Shown here piece after piece: positions 36,200-48,509 of a stretch of 64,000 bases of DNA; position 1 is the first letter of the stretch; the number at the start of each line of letters is the position of its first letter. The DNA comes from Zanthoxylum bungeanum (Eukaryota; Streptophyta; Magnoliopsida; Sapindales; Rutaceae): the NCBI GenBank assembly GCA_019454045.1, contig SKCR01036125.1, forward strand, positions 1-64,000, in the 5' to 3' direction. The translations under genes were made by a program, and so were the position numbers. The notes under the pieces were generated by a model. It was not told the origin of the DNA. It ran no database searches and saw nothing but the letters and a program-made list of their open reading frames with translations.

Positions 36200-36771
36200 A
36201 TTTCACAATTATATTTCTTATTTTTTGTAATTAAATTAATCATAAAATATATATATATATATATACAAACTCAATGAAATAAAAAACTAAAAAATTACAT
36301 TTATATAAAATTCGCAATATAATAGATTAATCGTATTAATCAATTCAACAGTATCACATGATGAATACAAAAACTCCATAGACAATCTTTAAATTAACAT
36401 ATATATTTCAAAAACTACTCTTAAAGTCCCATCAAAATGTCATGCCCCCACCAAAATTCATGATACTTGTTGAGAAGCCTGCAACAATCCCCCAACAATA
36501 TGATATCTGGCACAAAATCTGAAATTATAAACCAAATGTTAAGAATTAGATGGACTTCCAAAAAAAAATCGATATCTTCATAAATAAAAACATTAAATAC
36601 ATCCAAATAAAAATACAAAATATAACCCTAATCTAATTTTTGTCACATAAAGCACTTATTGACAATAACCATACCAACAACCTAAGAGCATGCATATAAA
36701 AAACCAAATGGCATCCATAATAACAAGTTGTATCTTTCATACCGCTACATAATCACCAAAACAAACAAATC

Positions 36772-36834
<63 letters not shown>

Positions 36835-37590
36835 GACGGACATAAAACTGAAATAAAAGGATCTCATGAACCAGATGAAGTTTATCAGATGACATGATCT
36901 AATACTGTTTCCAAATGCAGGAAGCAAATCAAGATGACAAGATAGTTGTTCATTATGGAATTCCTGGAAACTAAAAGTTCAAAGCTCAAAATGTACTAGA
37001 ATGTAACATTCCAGGTAATTGCCATAAAAATAGATGAGATAAACATGTTAGATCTCAATATATCAAATACTGCTTCCATAGCATTCATGCTGCACCTCAA
37101 AGCACATCAGATGACATGTGCCATATCCCCCAAAGGTTTAAACAAGTATCAATCAGAACATGGCAAAACTTCATCAGGTAAAAAACTATCTCCAAGTTCA
37201 TGTCTGACATAGAGAACATCGAGACACTGTTAATAGAATATTTTACATCATGATTGTTTTAACTTTCAAGTCTCAAAGCAATCTTACCCACTAGCAAAAC
37301 TCACAAATAAAACAAATTAACCCACCAAATTAAACCCATCAGGGCATAAAACTGAAATAAAAGATATGATTCATATTGCTTTCACTGAAGTAAAAAATCT
37401 GGGGAAAAAATTCTAAGCTAAAAGTAGAAACAAGAATGTATTAATTTACAGAAAAGAGAAATACCATACTACTTCATTAACTCAACGAACAATAGCTATG
37501 TTGTCCTTGTCATTTGTATTCTGCAAGAATAGAAGATTTCCCAATATGTCATGAATTAAAGTGAAAAAATAGGAAGTAATAATCACCTCT
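36200..37590. other. CACTA interior, no gene recognised
   Basis: AT-rich, intron-like sequence with an (AC)n(AT)n microsatellite at 36772-36834. No supported coding region. Confidence 0.5.
36772..36834. repeat. Microsatellite (AC)n(AT)n
   Basis: About 25 AC units followed by about 6 AT units. Confidence 0.97.
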
Positions 37591-38458
37591 GTAAAACATG
37601 TCCTTGTTCCATCGCCCTTCTTCCCTTCGCTCTTTCTTTAATCTCAGGGCGATTTCGTTTTATGGTGGAGATTTTCGTCTGTTAACAAAATGCTTTCCCA
37701 AAACTCTCACCTAAATATACACACACGCATCCTATTTACAAGCAATAAAACCAAATTTAATTTCTTGTTTAACTTTTTGTACAATAACATTACATGTTAT
37801 AAGATTCAATAATATTTTGCATTATCATTTTTATGTTCAATGTTATTATTATACGTGCATTTTAATAATATCAAACCGATATTATTATAATGGTATTCAG
37901 TTCATGAATGTAAATACAATAGTAATAAAGTCAAAAATTCAAGATTATGAAGGCACTACAAAATGAAGCTTCAGCACTAGCAAGTGGAGCTCCAAGTGGC
38001 CTAATGACACTAAACACAACATCAGGAAAGTCTTTGGTGATTGCATGGTTTACCCAAAGCAAGCAAGCTGACATTTGCCCGGGATTCCAGTCAGCCAATA
38101 ATAAGCACTTATCAATTATTCACATTCCTGTATCAGGTCTAAATCCCATATTTAGGTGGAGAGAGAAATATTGTTTACCCTGGTAAGTCAATATTATCCT
38201 CTACTAAAGAGGTTTCAAAAAATAATGACCACATCATACACAACACAATCATATGGAGAAAAGCAAAGCAAACAAGCTTTTCTTAGTGGCGTCTAATCCT
38301 CCATGATTTCTCATAGAAGTCACTTTAGGAAACATCCAGAAATCTTGTGAAACTTTAATACCTATGGGACACAAGACGCTTTGAACAACATAGTAGATTC
38401 CTAATGCAACTAAGTAAACAAATCATCGTGTCTAAAATAATAGGGACATAAAACATAC

Positions 38459-38574
38459 TTTGGTTGCGAAAGAAATCTTGCAAGGGGCAAGAGCTTGCTT
38501 GGGTCAATGTAGAACTTATCACCGAGCGAATATGAAGTTGCAACAATCCCTTCCATCATTTTGACAGAAAAATA
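38459..38574 (-). pseudogene. GAR1: Captured GAR1 exon (central domain end)
   Basis: GAR1 is a core protein of H/ACA snoRNPs, which guide rRNA pseudouridylation in the nucleolus. On the - strand this 116-base exon reads [15 protein letters not shown], then [19 protein letters not shown], which I recognise as the conserved end of the Gar1 domain. It has a consensus acceptor (ACGTAG) before it at 38575-38580 and a donor (GTATGT) after it at 38453-38458. The phase joins without error to the exon that ends at 38708. The reading frame has no stop. It lies in a CACTA element, so it is a captured fragment, not the native gene. Confidence 0.85.
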
Positions 38575-38707
38575 CTACGTGTGTAGAAAAAAAACTCAAT
38601 CAAAATAGATATTACAACAAATTATCATCACAAAAACCAACAAGAGTACTCAATCAAAATAGATATTACAAAAAATTATATTAATGAAAACCAACAAAAG
38701 TACTCAC

Positions 38708-38737
38708 AGATTCATTAATGGGACCCGCCACTCTGAA
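38708..38737 (-). pseudogene. GAR1: Captured GAR1 exon end (GPINES motif)
   Basis: On the - strand the bases read VAGPINES and are followed by the donor GTGAGT. GPINES is a highly conserved GAR1 motif that directly precedes YFSxKMMEG in the protein, and that is the next exon at 38574. The upstream part of the exon, expected to encode IGKVDEIF, is not clearly readable and may be altered or rearranged. Confidence 0.65.
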
Positions 38738-39686
38738 GAGTGATTTAATGGCCTAGCGGCGCTAGCCCAACTAGAGTCGAGTAGAGGCAATGGCTTTCAA
38801 CTCATTATAGTAGCCAACCTTAAGTTTGGTCAGGGGGTAGTAAGAAGCACAGAAAGATGAATCCAGGCTAGATATCATATTCATACCACCATATGGAAAC
38901 TAGAGTTTTGGACAACAAAGACAAACATCCAGAATAAGAAACTCAAATCAGAAATTAAAATTACAATAACTCCTTAAAAAGTAACAGAAACTCTAAAATC
39001 ACATCACAAACAAAACAAATAAGAAACTCAAATCCAAGATTGACCATAGCAAGAAGTGATCCAATCAGCAAACAAATTCACTCAATTCTTTTTATTTCCA
39101 GGTTGTCATCCACAAATCAAACTTCAAACAACGGTTGAGTAAGGGTTTGGAGAAGTATCAATGCCTCAAACTAAAATTTTAATGAGAAAATCAAGACAAG
39201 TGTGAAATAACTCTAAATCCAGAAAATCCTGATTGTTGCATATGCATATTCTCTCCTAATGAAATTCCAAAGAAGTGAAAAAGCTCAGTAACAAACGAAT
39301 TACTTATCTCACAAACAAACAAATTCGCGGCCAGTTTCTTTTCCCAGAAAACCCTATCCCCAAATTAAAACAACAGACATGATAATCAGGAACACAACAC
39401 GCATACCATGAACTCCGAATAATTTCCAAATCCTCGAAGATGAAACTATCAATTAGAATTAGAATCCCGAAATACTCAAAAGCACTCAACGGATTAAGCT
39501 AAATTTGGTTTCAGTTTAGTCCATATCTGAATCAACCAAGTCAATCAGCTCAAACAATCAAAAAAAAAAAAAAAAAAAAAACTCTTCGTTTCTTCTAATG
39601 TTAACGACACATAACAACTCTAGCTCTCGTAATCAAAAACACATAACCTTGAAAAATAATCTCACCTAAAAATGGCTCTTTTTGAA

Positions 39687-40016
39687 TCAATTTTCCTCGC
39701 CGAAGAGACGGCGGAGACGAGAAGCGAAGTGTCCGGTGGGTTCAAGAGAGGCTTCGTGGAGGAGACTGCGTTTGATGTTGTTCATGCGATTAGAGAGAGA
39801 TTCTTTCTCTTCTTTGAGAGCTGACGTGTCCTCTTGAAGGTCGTGGATGCGGTACTTTTGGCCCAAGGATCTGACGCTCAACATTAATATCCCAGTCATG
39901 GCGAAGAGTTGAATGAAGCTGTGTTTGTGTTTCTTAGCGTTTTCTATAAACCCTAGCGACTTTTTTGGGTTTTGGGCGGTGTTGCCGGTTGAGCTCGGTG
40001 TCCGCGACGATGCCAT
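39687..40016 (-). CDS. Captured small membrane/coiled-coil protein, complete frame
   Basis: An intact 109-residue frame from [12 protein letters not shown] to [10 protein letters not shown]. It resembles a conserved small plant protein of unknown function, as far as I recall the family. Residues ~34-48 ([15 protein letters not shown]) form a hydrophobic, possibly membrane segment; residues ~58-85 ([20 protein letters not shown]) look like a coiled coil. No stop or frameshift is visible. A donor-like GTGAGA lies 20 bases after the stop, as in a gene with a 3' UTR intron. It is fused directly to the first exon of GAR1 upstream; the GAR1 frame would read on into this gene's 5' leader in another frame. 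It is carried by a CACTA element, so whether it is expressed is unknown. Confidence 0.7.
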   Translation of the reverse strand: MASSRTPSSTGNTAQNPKKSLGFIENAKKHKHSFIQLFAMTGILMLSVRSLGQKYRIHDLQEDTSALKEEKESLSNRMNNIKRSLLHEASLEPTGHFASRLRRLFGEEN

Positions 40017-40047
40017 TGCGATTTCCGACGGACGATAAATGAGTTTT

Positions 40048-40200
40048 AACTTCGGCAGGAGGTCCCTCATCACGGAAACCACCACCACCGCGGCCGCCTC
40101 CACCAAAACGGCCGCCTCCACCAAAACGGCCGCCACCTCGTCCACCGCGGCCGCCGTCTCTTCCTCCCCTGAAACCGCCTCCTCCTCTCGGGGGTCTCAT
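40048..40200 (-). pseudogene. GAR1: Captured GAR1 first exon (RGG domain)
   Basis: Starts [17 protein letters not shown] and continues with glycine/arginine repeats to [11 protein letters not shown], the N-terminal RGG domain of plant GAR1 up to the beginning of the Gar1 core. After V51 the sequence changes to the leader of the next captured gene (KTHLSSVGN), so the core is not joined to it. Fibrillarin begins in a similar way, but FRDEGPP and the downstream GAR1 exons favour GAR1. The frame is open. Confidence 0.8.
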
Positions 40201-40290
40201 TTTTTTATCTGTGTTTTGGTTGATTTTAGGAGAAGACTTCAATGGAAGCAGTGTTACTGCGAGTTTGTGACTGTTAGAAGACTTTTGAGC

Positions 40291-40312
40291 TTAGGGTTTT
40301 AATTTAGGGTTT
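40291..40312 (-). promoter_or_regulatory. Two telo-box motifs upstream of the GAR1 exon
   Basis: AAAACCCTAA occurs twice on the - strand, about 90 bases before the start codon at 40200. Telo-boxes are typical of promoters of plant ribosomal and ribosome-biogenesis genes, which fits a captured GAR1 promoter. Confidence 0.6.
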
Positions 40313-40762
40313 TGAAGTGGGTCATTCGTTGCTAAATGACCATAATATCCCCTGCTTTTCAATCCACCCATTTTTTTTTAAATTTTAAATTTTAATTGCA
40401 TAAAAAACATTTGCATGTATGGACTCTTAACAGGACTTGAAGCTTTTGAAGGTTGATAATCGAAGTTTGAACTGCTTACTGCTTACAGAGGACTGAGGAG
40501 AGACCGACTAACGAGAGTAAAAATTGAAGCCATTGAAGGTTGATAATTGATAGGATGTACTGGATTTTGTTTAGATTTTAGAAATTACAAATGAGAGATT
40601 CATATTTAAGAGTAAAGAAGGGGGAAACAAAGGCTGCGCGATGAAAAAAAAGGTGGGAATGAGAGGAACCCTAAATTACTAAGATTGATTGGTAACTACG
40701 GTTCAGGTTTTGACCCGAAAAATACATATATATTTTTATAAACCGCGGTTTAAGGAACAAAA

Positions 40763-40850
40763 GTCACGATTTGGCCCAGTGGTAAAGCCTTACAATAAAA
40801 AAAAAATTTATATCAATGGTTACAATTTCGAGTCCCAGCAGACTTAAGGA
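40763..40850 (+). repeat. Possible tRNA-derived SINE remnant
   Basis: TGGCCCAGTGGTA resembles a pol III A box and GGTTACAATTTCGAGTCCC a degenerate B box about 55 bases later. A second B-box-like GGTTCGACTCC is at about 40967. Weak; no folded tRNA is possible. Confidence 0.35.
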
Positions 40851-41191
40851 AATAATTTTTTTTTAATTTTTTTACTGATACTAAGGTATCATTAATTACT
40901 GACACTAAATTTACTGATACTCTAGTGTCAGTAATATATGCGAAAAACGTCACTTCCGCGAGGTGTTGGTTCGACTCCAGACGACTACGCGTTTTTTTTT
41001 TTTTTTATTTCTTACTGATACTATTGTAATAGTAATTACTGACACTAAAATCACTGATACCATAGTGTCAGTAATTATTGATATTTAAGTGAAAAACACG
41101 GAAATAGGCCCATTTACACGTCGTTTCTGACACTTTTAGCCTAGTGTCACTAACCTTAGTGTCAGTAAAGGCCTTTTTTCTTGTAGTGAAT

Positions 41192-42512
41192 GTATCACTT
41201 CAGTCACATGGAGATGATGATCACGCAGGGATATAGAACTGGTACTCTAAATGGTTGCAACCATCGGGATAATATGACATAGTCATGATTATCCGATTAA
41301 AGAGACTAGTTACTTGTAATCCGATATACGCTTCGTACGGGGCAGACACTATTCTAGCCCTAGGCCTTGCATGTGACATCCGATACTGGATCGTAATACG
41401 TAATACTACGTATACTACGTCTGACATAGATTATATATTCCATTAAGAATATTTCTGGAGAATTGGGTAGGCACGGTGCTTTGCTAGAAGCCAATCATGT
41501 CTCGTAAATCGGTAAAAACGTAGTACGAGGTACGTACGTGTTTGGATAGTCCGACGATCAAATTTACTGCCAACATATCCAGGGATCTCATGGGTCGCTT
41601 CCTGAAGATTCACCGATGACGTATGATTCAAGCATAATTAATCTGGGATTAATTACGGAGAGATTTTATCTAGGATAAAATACTAATTGAAGAGATAGTA
41701 CGATTAATTTGGAATTAGTCGATAAAATAATATATTCGATATATTAAACGAAATTAGATTTTGACGCAGAACTAAAATTGGATTTTAATTCGGGAAAACG
41801 AATTATTTTAGAATAAATTCGCGAGCGATATGAATAGTAATTTTGCTTGGCATAATTATTTAATTAAATTTGATTTAATTACGTCACAACGGAAAATTCG
41901 TTAATTCGTAATTAGCGAACCCGAGCCCAGGATGTGTCGCGGGCCCACTCGGATTTTGAATCTAGTGGGGCCCACTTGTCACATCACTTGTCACTTTAAT
42001 TACTTTTTGGTGATGGTTTTGGTGAAGGAATGATGGTAACTTGTATGACACATTTGTGTGTAATGATGGGAATGACTTTTACCAAAATTTTAGATTTGGT
42101 ATATCATTTGATTTTTGAAATCAATTAACACAAGTCATTCACTCCTTCACACTCTCTCACTCACGGTTTTAGAAACAAAAATTTACTCTCTCCATTTTCT
42201 TTCCTTCTTTGACCGAAACTATGAGGAAGAAGAAGAAGATTTTTGTTGCAAAAATTTTCTAAGTGCTAGCACACACAATGGATCATTAAAGGTGATAGGG
42301 AAAGCAACCTTTGAGCTTGGAATCACCATTAAAGCTTGGAGCTTGGATTTCATCCCCAAAGGAGGAGCTTGGCTGAAAGTTGGAGGATCAAAGTTTTGTA
42401 TTTGACGCATACAATATCTGATCTTTGTAAGTATGATTTCGCCATACTTTACTTTCGTATTCACATGATTTCATTGCTTTATATGATCTTGGGAATGTCT
42501 TAGAGACCAACA
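41192..42512 (+). mobile_element. 5' LTR of family-2 element, second segment
   Basis: Continues the LTR after the CACTA insertion and ends GAGACCAACA, as does the 3' LTR at 59656. The next base begins an inserted element; the primer site of this LTR lies at 52289. Confidence 0.9.
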
Positions 42513-44528
42513 TGTTGGAGATTCTAAGCATCCCAAGATCAACAAACAAGCATGAAACACAAGTGAATACATTCGAGGAAGTCGCGGAATACTTACATCG
42601 ATCGGTTGAGCGACGCTTTGATGAACAAAAACTTTTCTGCTCAGCAGTGGACTGCTCACGGCAGTGTAGTGAATTTCCTCATTTTTTCGGCCAATGGATC
42701 ATCTTGAACAAGCTCCAAGCTTCGTCAAACGATTCCCAGCTCATGGGTGGACTTCCCAATCACCTTCGCATGTCTCTCGGAGTGCTAGCTCTCTTGATTT
42801 TTGCCACAAAAATCCACACTTTGCTTCCCATTATTTTCGGTTTTTGCAAACCAGAAACCAGAAAATGCACAGCCCTTTGGGCGTGAGAAAGATGAAGAGA
42901 ATGGAGAGAGAGAAGAGTTAAAATGTGTTAAGTGTTTTGGTAATTCAATTTCTAAAATCATATACCAATTTTTGTTCCAAAAGTCAAGGCAATTAATGCC
43001 CACAAATGCCAACCACACACATCACTCAATCACATCAATCACAAGTTGTCAAGTCACATCACTCGAAAGTGACAAGTGATTTGACGCTTGATGTAAATAA
43101 TGATTTGACGCTTGATTTGACTTGCGTGCCGTACTCGCATTCGAAATGCGAATGCGCTCGCAAATAATCTCGGGCTCGGGTTCGCTAATTCCAAATTAAT
43201 GAATTTTCTGTCGCGACGTAATTAAATGATTACGCCTAGCAAAATCACTATTCACATCACTAACGAATTAATTCTAAATTAACTCGTTCGCCCGAATTAA
43301 AATCTAATTTTAATTCTGCGTCGAAATCTAATTTCTTTTAATATATCAAATATATTAATTTATCGATTAATTCCAAATTAATCGTTCTCTCTCTTTAAAT
43401 GATATTTTATACCAGATAAAATATCTCCGCAATTAATCCCAGATTAATTTTCTCTCTCATCTTATTAATCCCAGATTAATTAAAAGTGTGAGTCATACGT
43501 CATCGGTGAATCTTTGGGAAGCGACCCATGAGATCCCCCGGGTATGTTGGCAGTAAATTCGGTCGTCGGACTATCCGAACATGTAAGTACCTTGTACTAC
43601 GTTTGTACCGATTTACAAGACAATGTTGGCTTCTAGCAAAGCACCATGCCTACCCAATTCTCCAGAAATATCCTTACAGGAATAAAGGATCTATATTAGG
43701 CGTAGTATACGTAGTATTGTGTATTTCTGTCCAGTATCGGATGATCACATGCAAGGCCTGGGGCTGGTACAGTGTCTGCCCCGTACGAAGCATATATCGG
43801 ATTACGAGTAACTAGTCTCTTTAAAATCGAATAATCATGACCAAGTCATATTATCCCGACGGTTGCAACCTTTTTAGAGAACCAGTTCTGTATCCCTGTG
43901 CGATCATCAACTCCATATGACTGGAGTGACACTTCCGTCTTGACATCACACCCAACACACTACGATTCTCAATATTGGCGTACACAGAGCCTGTTAAAGC
44001 CTTGGATGACCGCAACCAAAGTATATTGATTGTCGCAAGTATTAGCGGTGCAAGTCTCAGGTTAAGACCAAATACACCTACCCTGATTTCGGACTTCCAT
44101 AGACACATAGCCATACTAACAATGGAATTCCGAGGGGGTCTATCTAGAGCGAAGCTATTTCTCGTACCATCGGTAAAACACAACCTTCTATTACACTTGC
44201 ATGAGTATCTTATACCCAAATATATGAGAACTATGTCGTTGTGCCCTCACAACGCGCACAAGTGTAATACTAGTTTTTTACGTATTCATCGATGTCCAAT
44301 CTCGATATTACTCTGACTAGGGATATTTAATGATTTATCCTTCGTGGATTGATACTGTCTCATATTATTCTCAATCCAGGAACAAATCACAGGGACCTCA
44401 TATCATTTATATCTAGGTGATCTAATCACAAATGATAAGAGTTCAATCTCCTTTGTCACATAGTTAATTTGTACAACAACACCATGATCTGTACAAATAG
44501 TGACGCTATGGGTTATAATTGTCCAACA
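42513..44528 (-). mobile_element. 3' LTR of the inserted - strand family-2 element
   Basis: On the - strand it starts TGTTGGACAATTATAACCC at 44528 and ends AATCTCCAACA at 42513. The target duplication CAACA is at 42508-42512 and 52283-52287. It is 2016 bp and matches the other LTR (50317-52282) with few differences by eye, apart from a deletion of about 70 bp in the latter. Confidence 0.92.
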
Positions 44529-44543
44529 ATCTCCCACTTGGCC
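44529..44543 (-). other. Polypurine tract of the - strand family-2 element
   Basis: On the - strand GCCAAGTGGGAGAT directly precedes the LTR start; identical to the tract before the 3' LTR of the + strand copy. Confidence 0.85.
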
Positions 44544-47250
44544 AATAACCAGTCACTCGAGTGTCTTGCACCCGAACTATGTATGGTTGGCTCAAATTGC
44601 TGAGGAAATGCTTTCGTCAGCGGATTTTCATGATTATCGTCTGATGCGATTTATACGATCATCACATCACCACGATGTATGATCCGAACGAATCAGATGA
44701 ATAGTCGAGGTATGTATCTGGATCGTCGATGAGACTATTAATTCTTTAGCCTATGCTGACGCCTAGCTCAGCTATTAACAGAATTATATCTAATCTAATT
44801 AGATTTATATATCGACCCAGAAGGCTTCTATTGCCGCCTCAGCTTGCAGCAATAACCCACATTTGTTGTTTATACGGTAACAGTATCTTGCTTGGAAGAT
44901 TTCCAGTTCACTGTTCCGTTATTCAAACTGTATAGTACCATTTGTGACTTTTAGTCGTCTTTTATAAGTTTAGGAAACTTGCAGTAGTGATCCCAGTCAC
45001 TTCAAGTTCTCATTCTCCACAGATTACAGCATCCTTAGTTCTGTAAGATACTAACGGATGTTCTTAATATCAATCCAGTGACTATCACTTGGATTGGCCT
45101 GTTTGTGTTTCCATATGCTCAAAGCGTATGAGACACCAGGTCGCGTACATTTTTCAATGTACGATTTCTCGGAGAGTTTTATCGAAAGCCAAGCTTTCAC
45201 CTATTTTATTATGGGAATATCATTTCCAAGAAATGACATATTATCATATTTGTATAGGACAGCCACTGTCAGTGCGCTCCCACTAACCTCCTTATATACA
45301 CAAGAATCATTTCGTTTTGAATTAAATCATAAACCATTATGATTACATCAAAACGATAATTCCTAGAACCTATGCTTGCTTCAATCCAAACATGGATTGA
45401 ATAACCTGCAAACCTTGTTTGCTAGTTATGGTACGAAAAAAACAACAGGATGTTGTAAACATCCTCCAAAAGGTTTCCTTTTCAGGAAAGCAATTTTCCC
45501 GTAAAGCTGTCATATTTCATAAATGAAGCACGTAGCTTTAGCAAGCATTTCCCAAATGCATTTACCGTGGCAACAGGTAAAAGGTTGAATCGAAATCAAC
45601 ACAATGTTGATAACAATACCTTTCCGCTAAAAGCCTAGCTTTATACGTTGGTATGTTGCCATCCATGTATGTCTTCCTTGAAGACTTATATAGTACCAGT
45701 AGGCACAATGCCTTGCGGTACATCAACTAGTGTCCAAACATAGTTGATATACATGGATCCATTTCAGATTCTATGGCACTTTGCCATAATAGGGAGTCGA
45801 TACCTTGTATTACTTCCTCATACGTAGTCAGTTGGTATACCTCAAAAGATTGACATCTTTACGATGTGAGATCAGAAACCCATACCCCAGGTTGTCTTCT
45901 GACTCTCTCAGACATACGTGGTTCTTGTGTATACGAATATTACTGGTAATAGTTCCATCCTTGATAAACTATTTATGTTCCATTAGGAATCGGTGCCTGA
46001 AACAGTATCACTCCAATTTTCATCGAGTTATACTATCCTCCCACTTACCACTGCATATCGGTATTCCTCTTAGGAAAACCACATGGCGAGCAACAATCTA
46101 ATTATTCTCTTGTGACTTGTATAAGTACTATACTTATGTATCCCTAGGATAACCTACAATTGGCACTTATCCAATTTGGGTTTTAGTTTGGTATCATTCA
46201 AACATATGCCTAGAATTCCCAAATTATCAGGAATGTGAAACCCGGTTTCTTTCCTGTTCATATCTAATATGAAGTCTGTCAAATAGATTATTATGGAACC
46301 TTATTCAAAATAAGTTCTGAACTATTTATGCTTATCCGTTGAAGGAAATGGTAGCTCAGAGCGACTCATGATTAACCTTATCATGTCTAACAAAATTCGG
46401 TTACTCTGTTCGGACACACCGTCACTTTGAAGTGTTCCGGGAGGAGTCCTCATTGAAAGAATACTATACTCTTTCAAGTATATTAGAAACTTATTGCTTA
46501 AGTATTTTCCATTACGGTCTTACCGTGACGGTATAATACTTTAGCCGATCTGTTCGTCTATTTCGTGTCGAAAACTTTAAAAGTTTCCGATTTGTGTTTC
46601 AAAAGAGACACATAACCATAACGCGATGCCACATTCGTAAAGGTCACGAAAAATTCATATCCACATCTAGCCTAGCTAGACATGGGCCCACTTGCTTCAC
46701 TATGAACTAGGGCTAACATATATGTGGCACTTACACTTTTACCAAGTAAATGGTGTTTTAGGCACTTTGCCTAATAAACTAGTTTCGTAGACTTTATTTG
46801 AATGGAATCAAATTAGTCCGAGTACCCACTCTTCAAAAGTGCGGATATACGAGTCTTGTTTAATTGTGTCCCAGACTACAATGCCACAAATTAGTTTCTT
46901 CTGATCAAATCAGTTTGAGCTATTTTTTTGTCATGTTATATATTTGAGATTTATTTATATTCAAAATATAAACTCTGTTATTCACATCTAATGTGTATAT
47001 CTCAATATCATCTTTATATAATGAAACACTTTAGTGTTCTAAAATATAAAGGTTCACCCGCAGCGGGTTAAACACTGATATAGAGATAATGTATCTAGTC
47101 AAACTAGTTACATTATAACAATTTCCTAATTCAAGTACGTACCCAAAGGTAGTTCCTAAACTTAGGTATCTACGGTCAAAACAGCGAGTTTCGTCCCGTT
47201 TCCGATTCGCAGATAAATCTCAATTGAAGTCAGTATCCTGCTCACAGCAG
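44544..47250 (-). pseudogene. Copia pol remnant of the - strand family-2 element
   Basis: Heavily mutated pol that can be followed by comparison with the + strand copy at 55019-57902. On the - strand, RNase H is seen near 44870-45130 (NWKSSKQDTVT, GVSYALS), RT before it, and integrase near 46350-46600, where the DNA resembles the part encoding SDRGGEYLSNEF and NGVSERRNRT in the other copy. Many stops and frameshifts; no frame above about 60 residues on the coding strand. The small open frames on the + strand here are chance. Dead copy, although its LTRs are still similar to each other, so it may have been mobilised in trans. Confidence 0.7.
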
Positions 47251-47399
47251 ATTCTGAACATCAATATATATATATTTCACACTAAGTATCTAAAATCCAA
47301 TTTTAATACTAGTAATGAACATAATTATGACAAACATATTTGAAGTCAGAGCCTTGCTCGTTCTTCAATTCCTTCATGTCTACTTTGTCCAAACGGCAG

Positions 47400-47990
47400 T
47401 CACGCTTCCGCGGTCCCGTTTGCCACAATAAGGCAGATATTTTAGGATATGTCCTTTATCTTCCCAGAAGACTATAATGATTATGCATTTGCCCTTTTTC
47501 ACATTCCAGTAGCCTTTGGCCAAGCCTCAGGTTTCTAGAATATCGAAGTAAAGTGCGCCTTGCGCTACTTGCCTTATTGCAAAGTTTGACTTTATCTCCT
47601 TGAGAATAGTCATTAACTCTCCAAGAGTTATTAATTGCAATTTAGTACTTCTAAGATCTATAAGATCTATGAAGATCCTTCAATTTCTTTATCATACTTT
47701 AAGGATCTAATCCTTTGTTCTGACAAAGAAATTAAGGAGTCTACTGCGACAAGCTTAATGGATTAAGCACTAAAGTTATCATCACATAAATCTTCCAAAG
47801 ATTATGCTCTATTATTTGCTTAACTCCGGGCTTAGGCCTAATATGTTATTTTATCAAATAAAGTAACTTATTAGTTTCCAGGACCATCCTGAAACTTTCC
47901 CAATTTGAAAATTAAACCATTTAAATACATTTTCCCTTGGATTATATTTTAAATCTCAATCTTTCAATTATTTCTTGATTCTAATAGTCC
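47400..47990 (-). pseudogene. Copia gag remnant of the - strand family-2 element
   Basis: Aligned by eye with the + strand gag at 54479-54960, on the - strand: for example TAAGGATTAGATCC-type and GATCTTCATAGATCTTA words match the part encoding GLDPYEMMAKLHDLHRSNLR. A degenerate zinc-knuckle region (GHILKYLPYCGKRD) follows near 47430-47500; this part is deleted in the + strand copy. Full of stops. Confidence 0.6.
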
Positions 47991-48180
47991 AACTATTTAA
48001 TCAACGATTTATGTACTATTTATTATAATGATTACAATAGTCCAACTATTTAATCAACTATAATTTAATAGATTAAAATCAATTATATTGATTACTATAA
48101 TCCAATTATAAAATCAACTATAAATGAATAGTTTGAATATAGTCCAACTATTTATCAAAAACAACATTTAAATATTAGTC
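47980..48180. repeat. Dispersed short repeats in leader
   Basis: At least six copies of a word like AGTCCAACTATTTAATCAAC. The + strand copy has only two or three (54395-54475). Confidence 0.8.
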
Positions 48181-48509
48181 CAACTAACATTTAATTTATA
48201 TTTGACGAATGATATTTGTTTGAGCGTGTATGGCAAGTAATTAAACGAATATTGTAAATTCAATTCTTGCCTCCCACTATTTTTCGGTGAGCCTCCAACC
48301 CTCTGTCGAGTACTCGGGAAACCGTGTTTCCTAAGGGGTTAGGATCCCGTTAAATATCACACAATCTTGACTTTGGCCAACAAATTGTATGATAATTAAC
48401 TAGGTAGATCTCTAAGATCGATTGGATCCAATCCAATTCCTAGATCCAGTAGAGGGACATCCAAGTCCGAAACATATATCTTATATATGCCAATACATCC
48501 AATGTATTA

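Larger units (their letters stand above)
35820..41188. mobile_element. Pack-CACTA transposon, 5369 bp
   Basis: Terminal inverted repeats: CACTACAAGAAAAAAGGC on the left, the exact reverse on the right. The 3-bp target duplication AAT lies at 35817-35819 and 41189-41191, and the flanks join into an intact LTR. Both ends (35835-36180 and 40870-41175) hold many short motifs of the form ACTGACACTA/TAGTGTCAGT in both orientations, the sub-terminal sites expected for transposase binding in CACTA elements. No transposase frame is present, so it is non-autonomous. Its inside carries plant gene pieces on the - strand: GAR1 exons and a small complete protein frame. Confidence 0.93.

Noticed and set aside
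36772..36834. Dinucleotide run as a CRISPR or satellite array
   Set aside because: It is a plain AC/AT microsatellite with no spacer structure.
37595..37685. Possible exon on the - strand between AG and GT-like sites (EIALRLKKERREEGRWNK)
   Set aside because: Splice-like borders only; the protein is not recognised and does not resemble the expected GAR1 C-terminus.
37947..38186. 79-residue open frame in the CACTA element
   Set aside because: No recognisable domain and opposite in strand to the captured exons. It may hold part of a captured exon on the other strand, but I could not support one.
40763..40850. A tRNA gene
   Set aside because: Only box-like words are present; the arms cannot pair into a cloverleaf.
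42512..42886. 124-residue open frame, also found at 50301-50690 as 129 residues
   Set aside because: The two frames are similar only because both lie in LTRs of the same element, on the strand opposite to its transcription. No domain is recognisable.
43851..44316. Overlapping 113- and 122-residue frames, repeated at 51639-52071 and 35604-35889
   Set aside because: They are parts of family-2 LTRs, open by base composition; not coding in other element families.
45805..46101. 98-residue + strand frame
   Set aside because: It is antisense to the degraded pol of the - strand family-2 element; no support as a gene.
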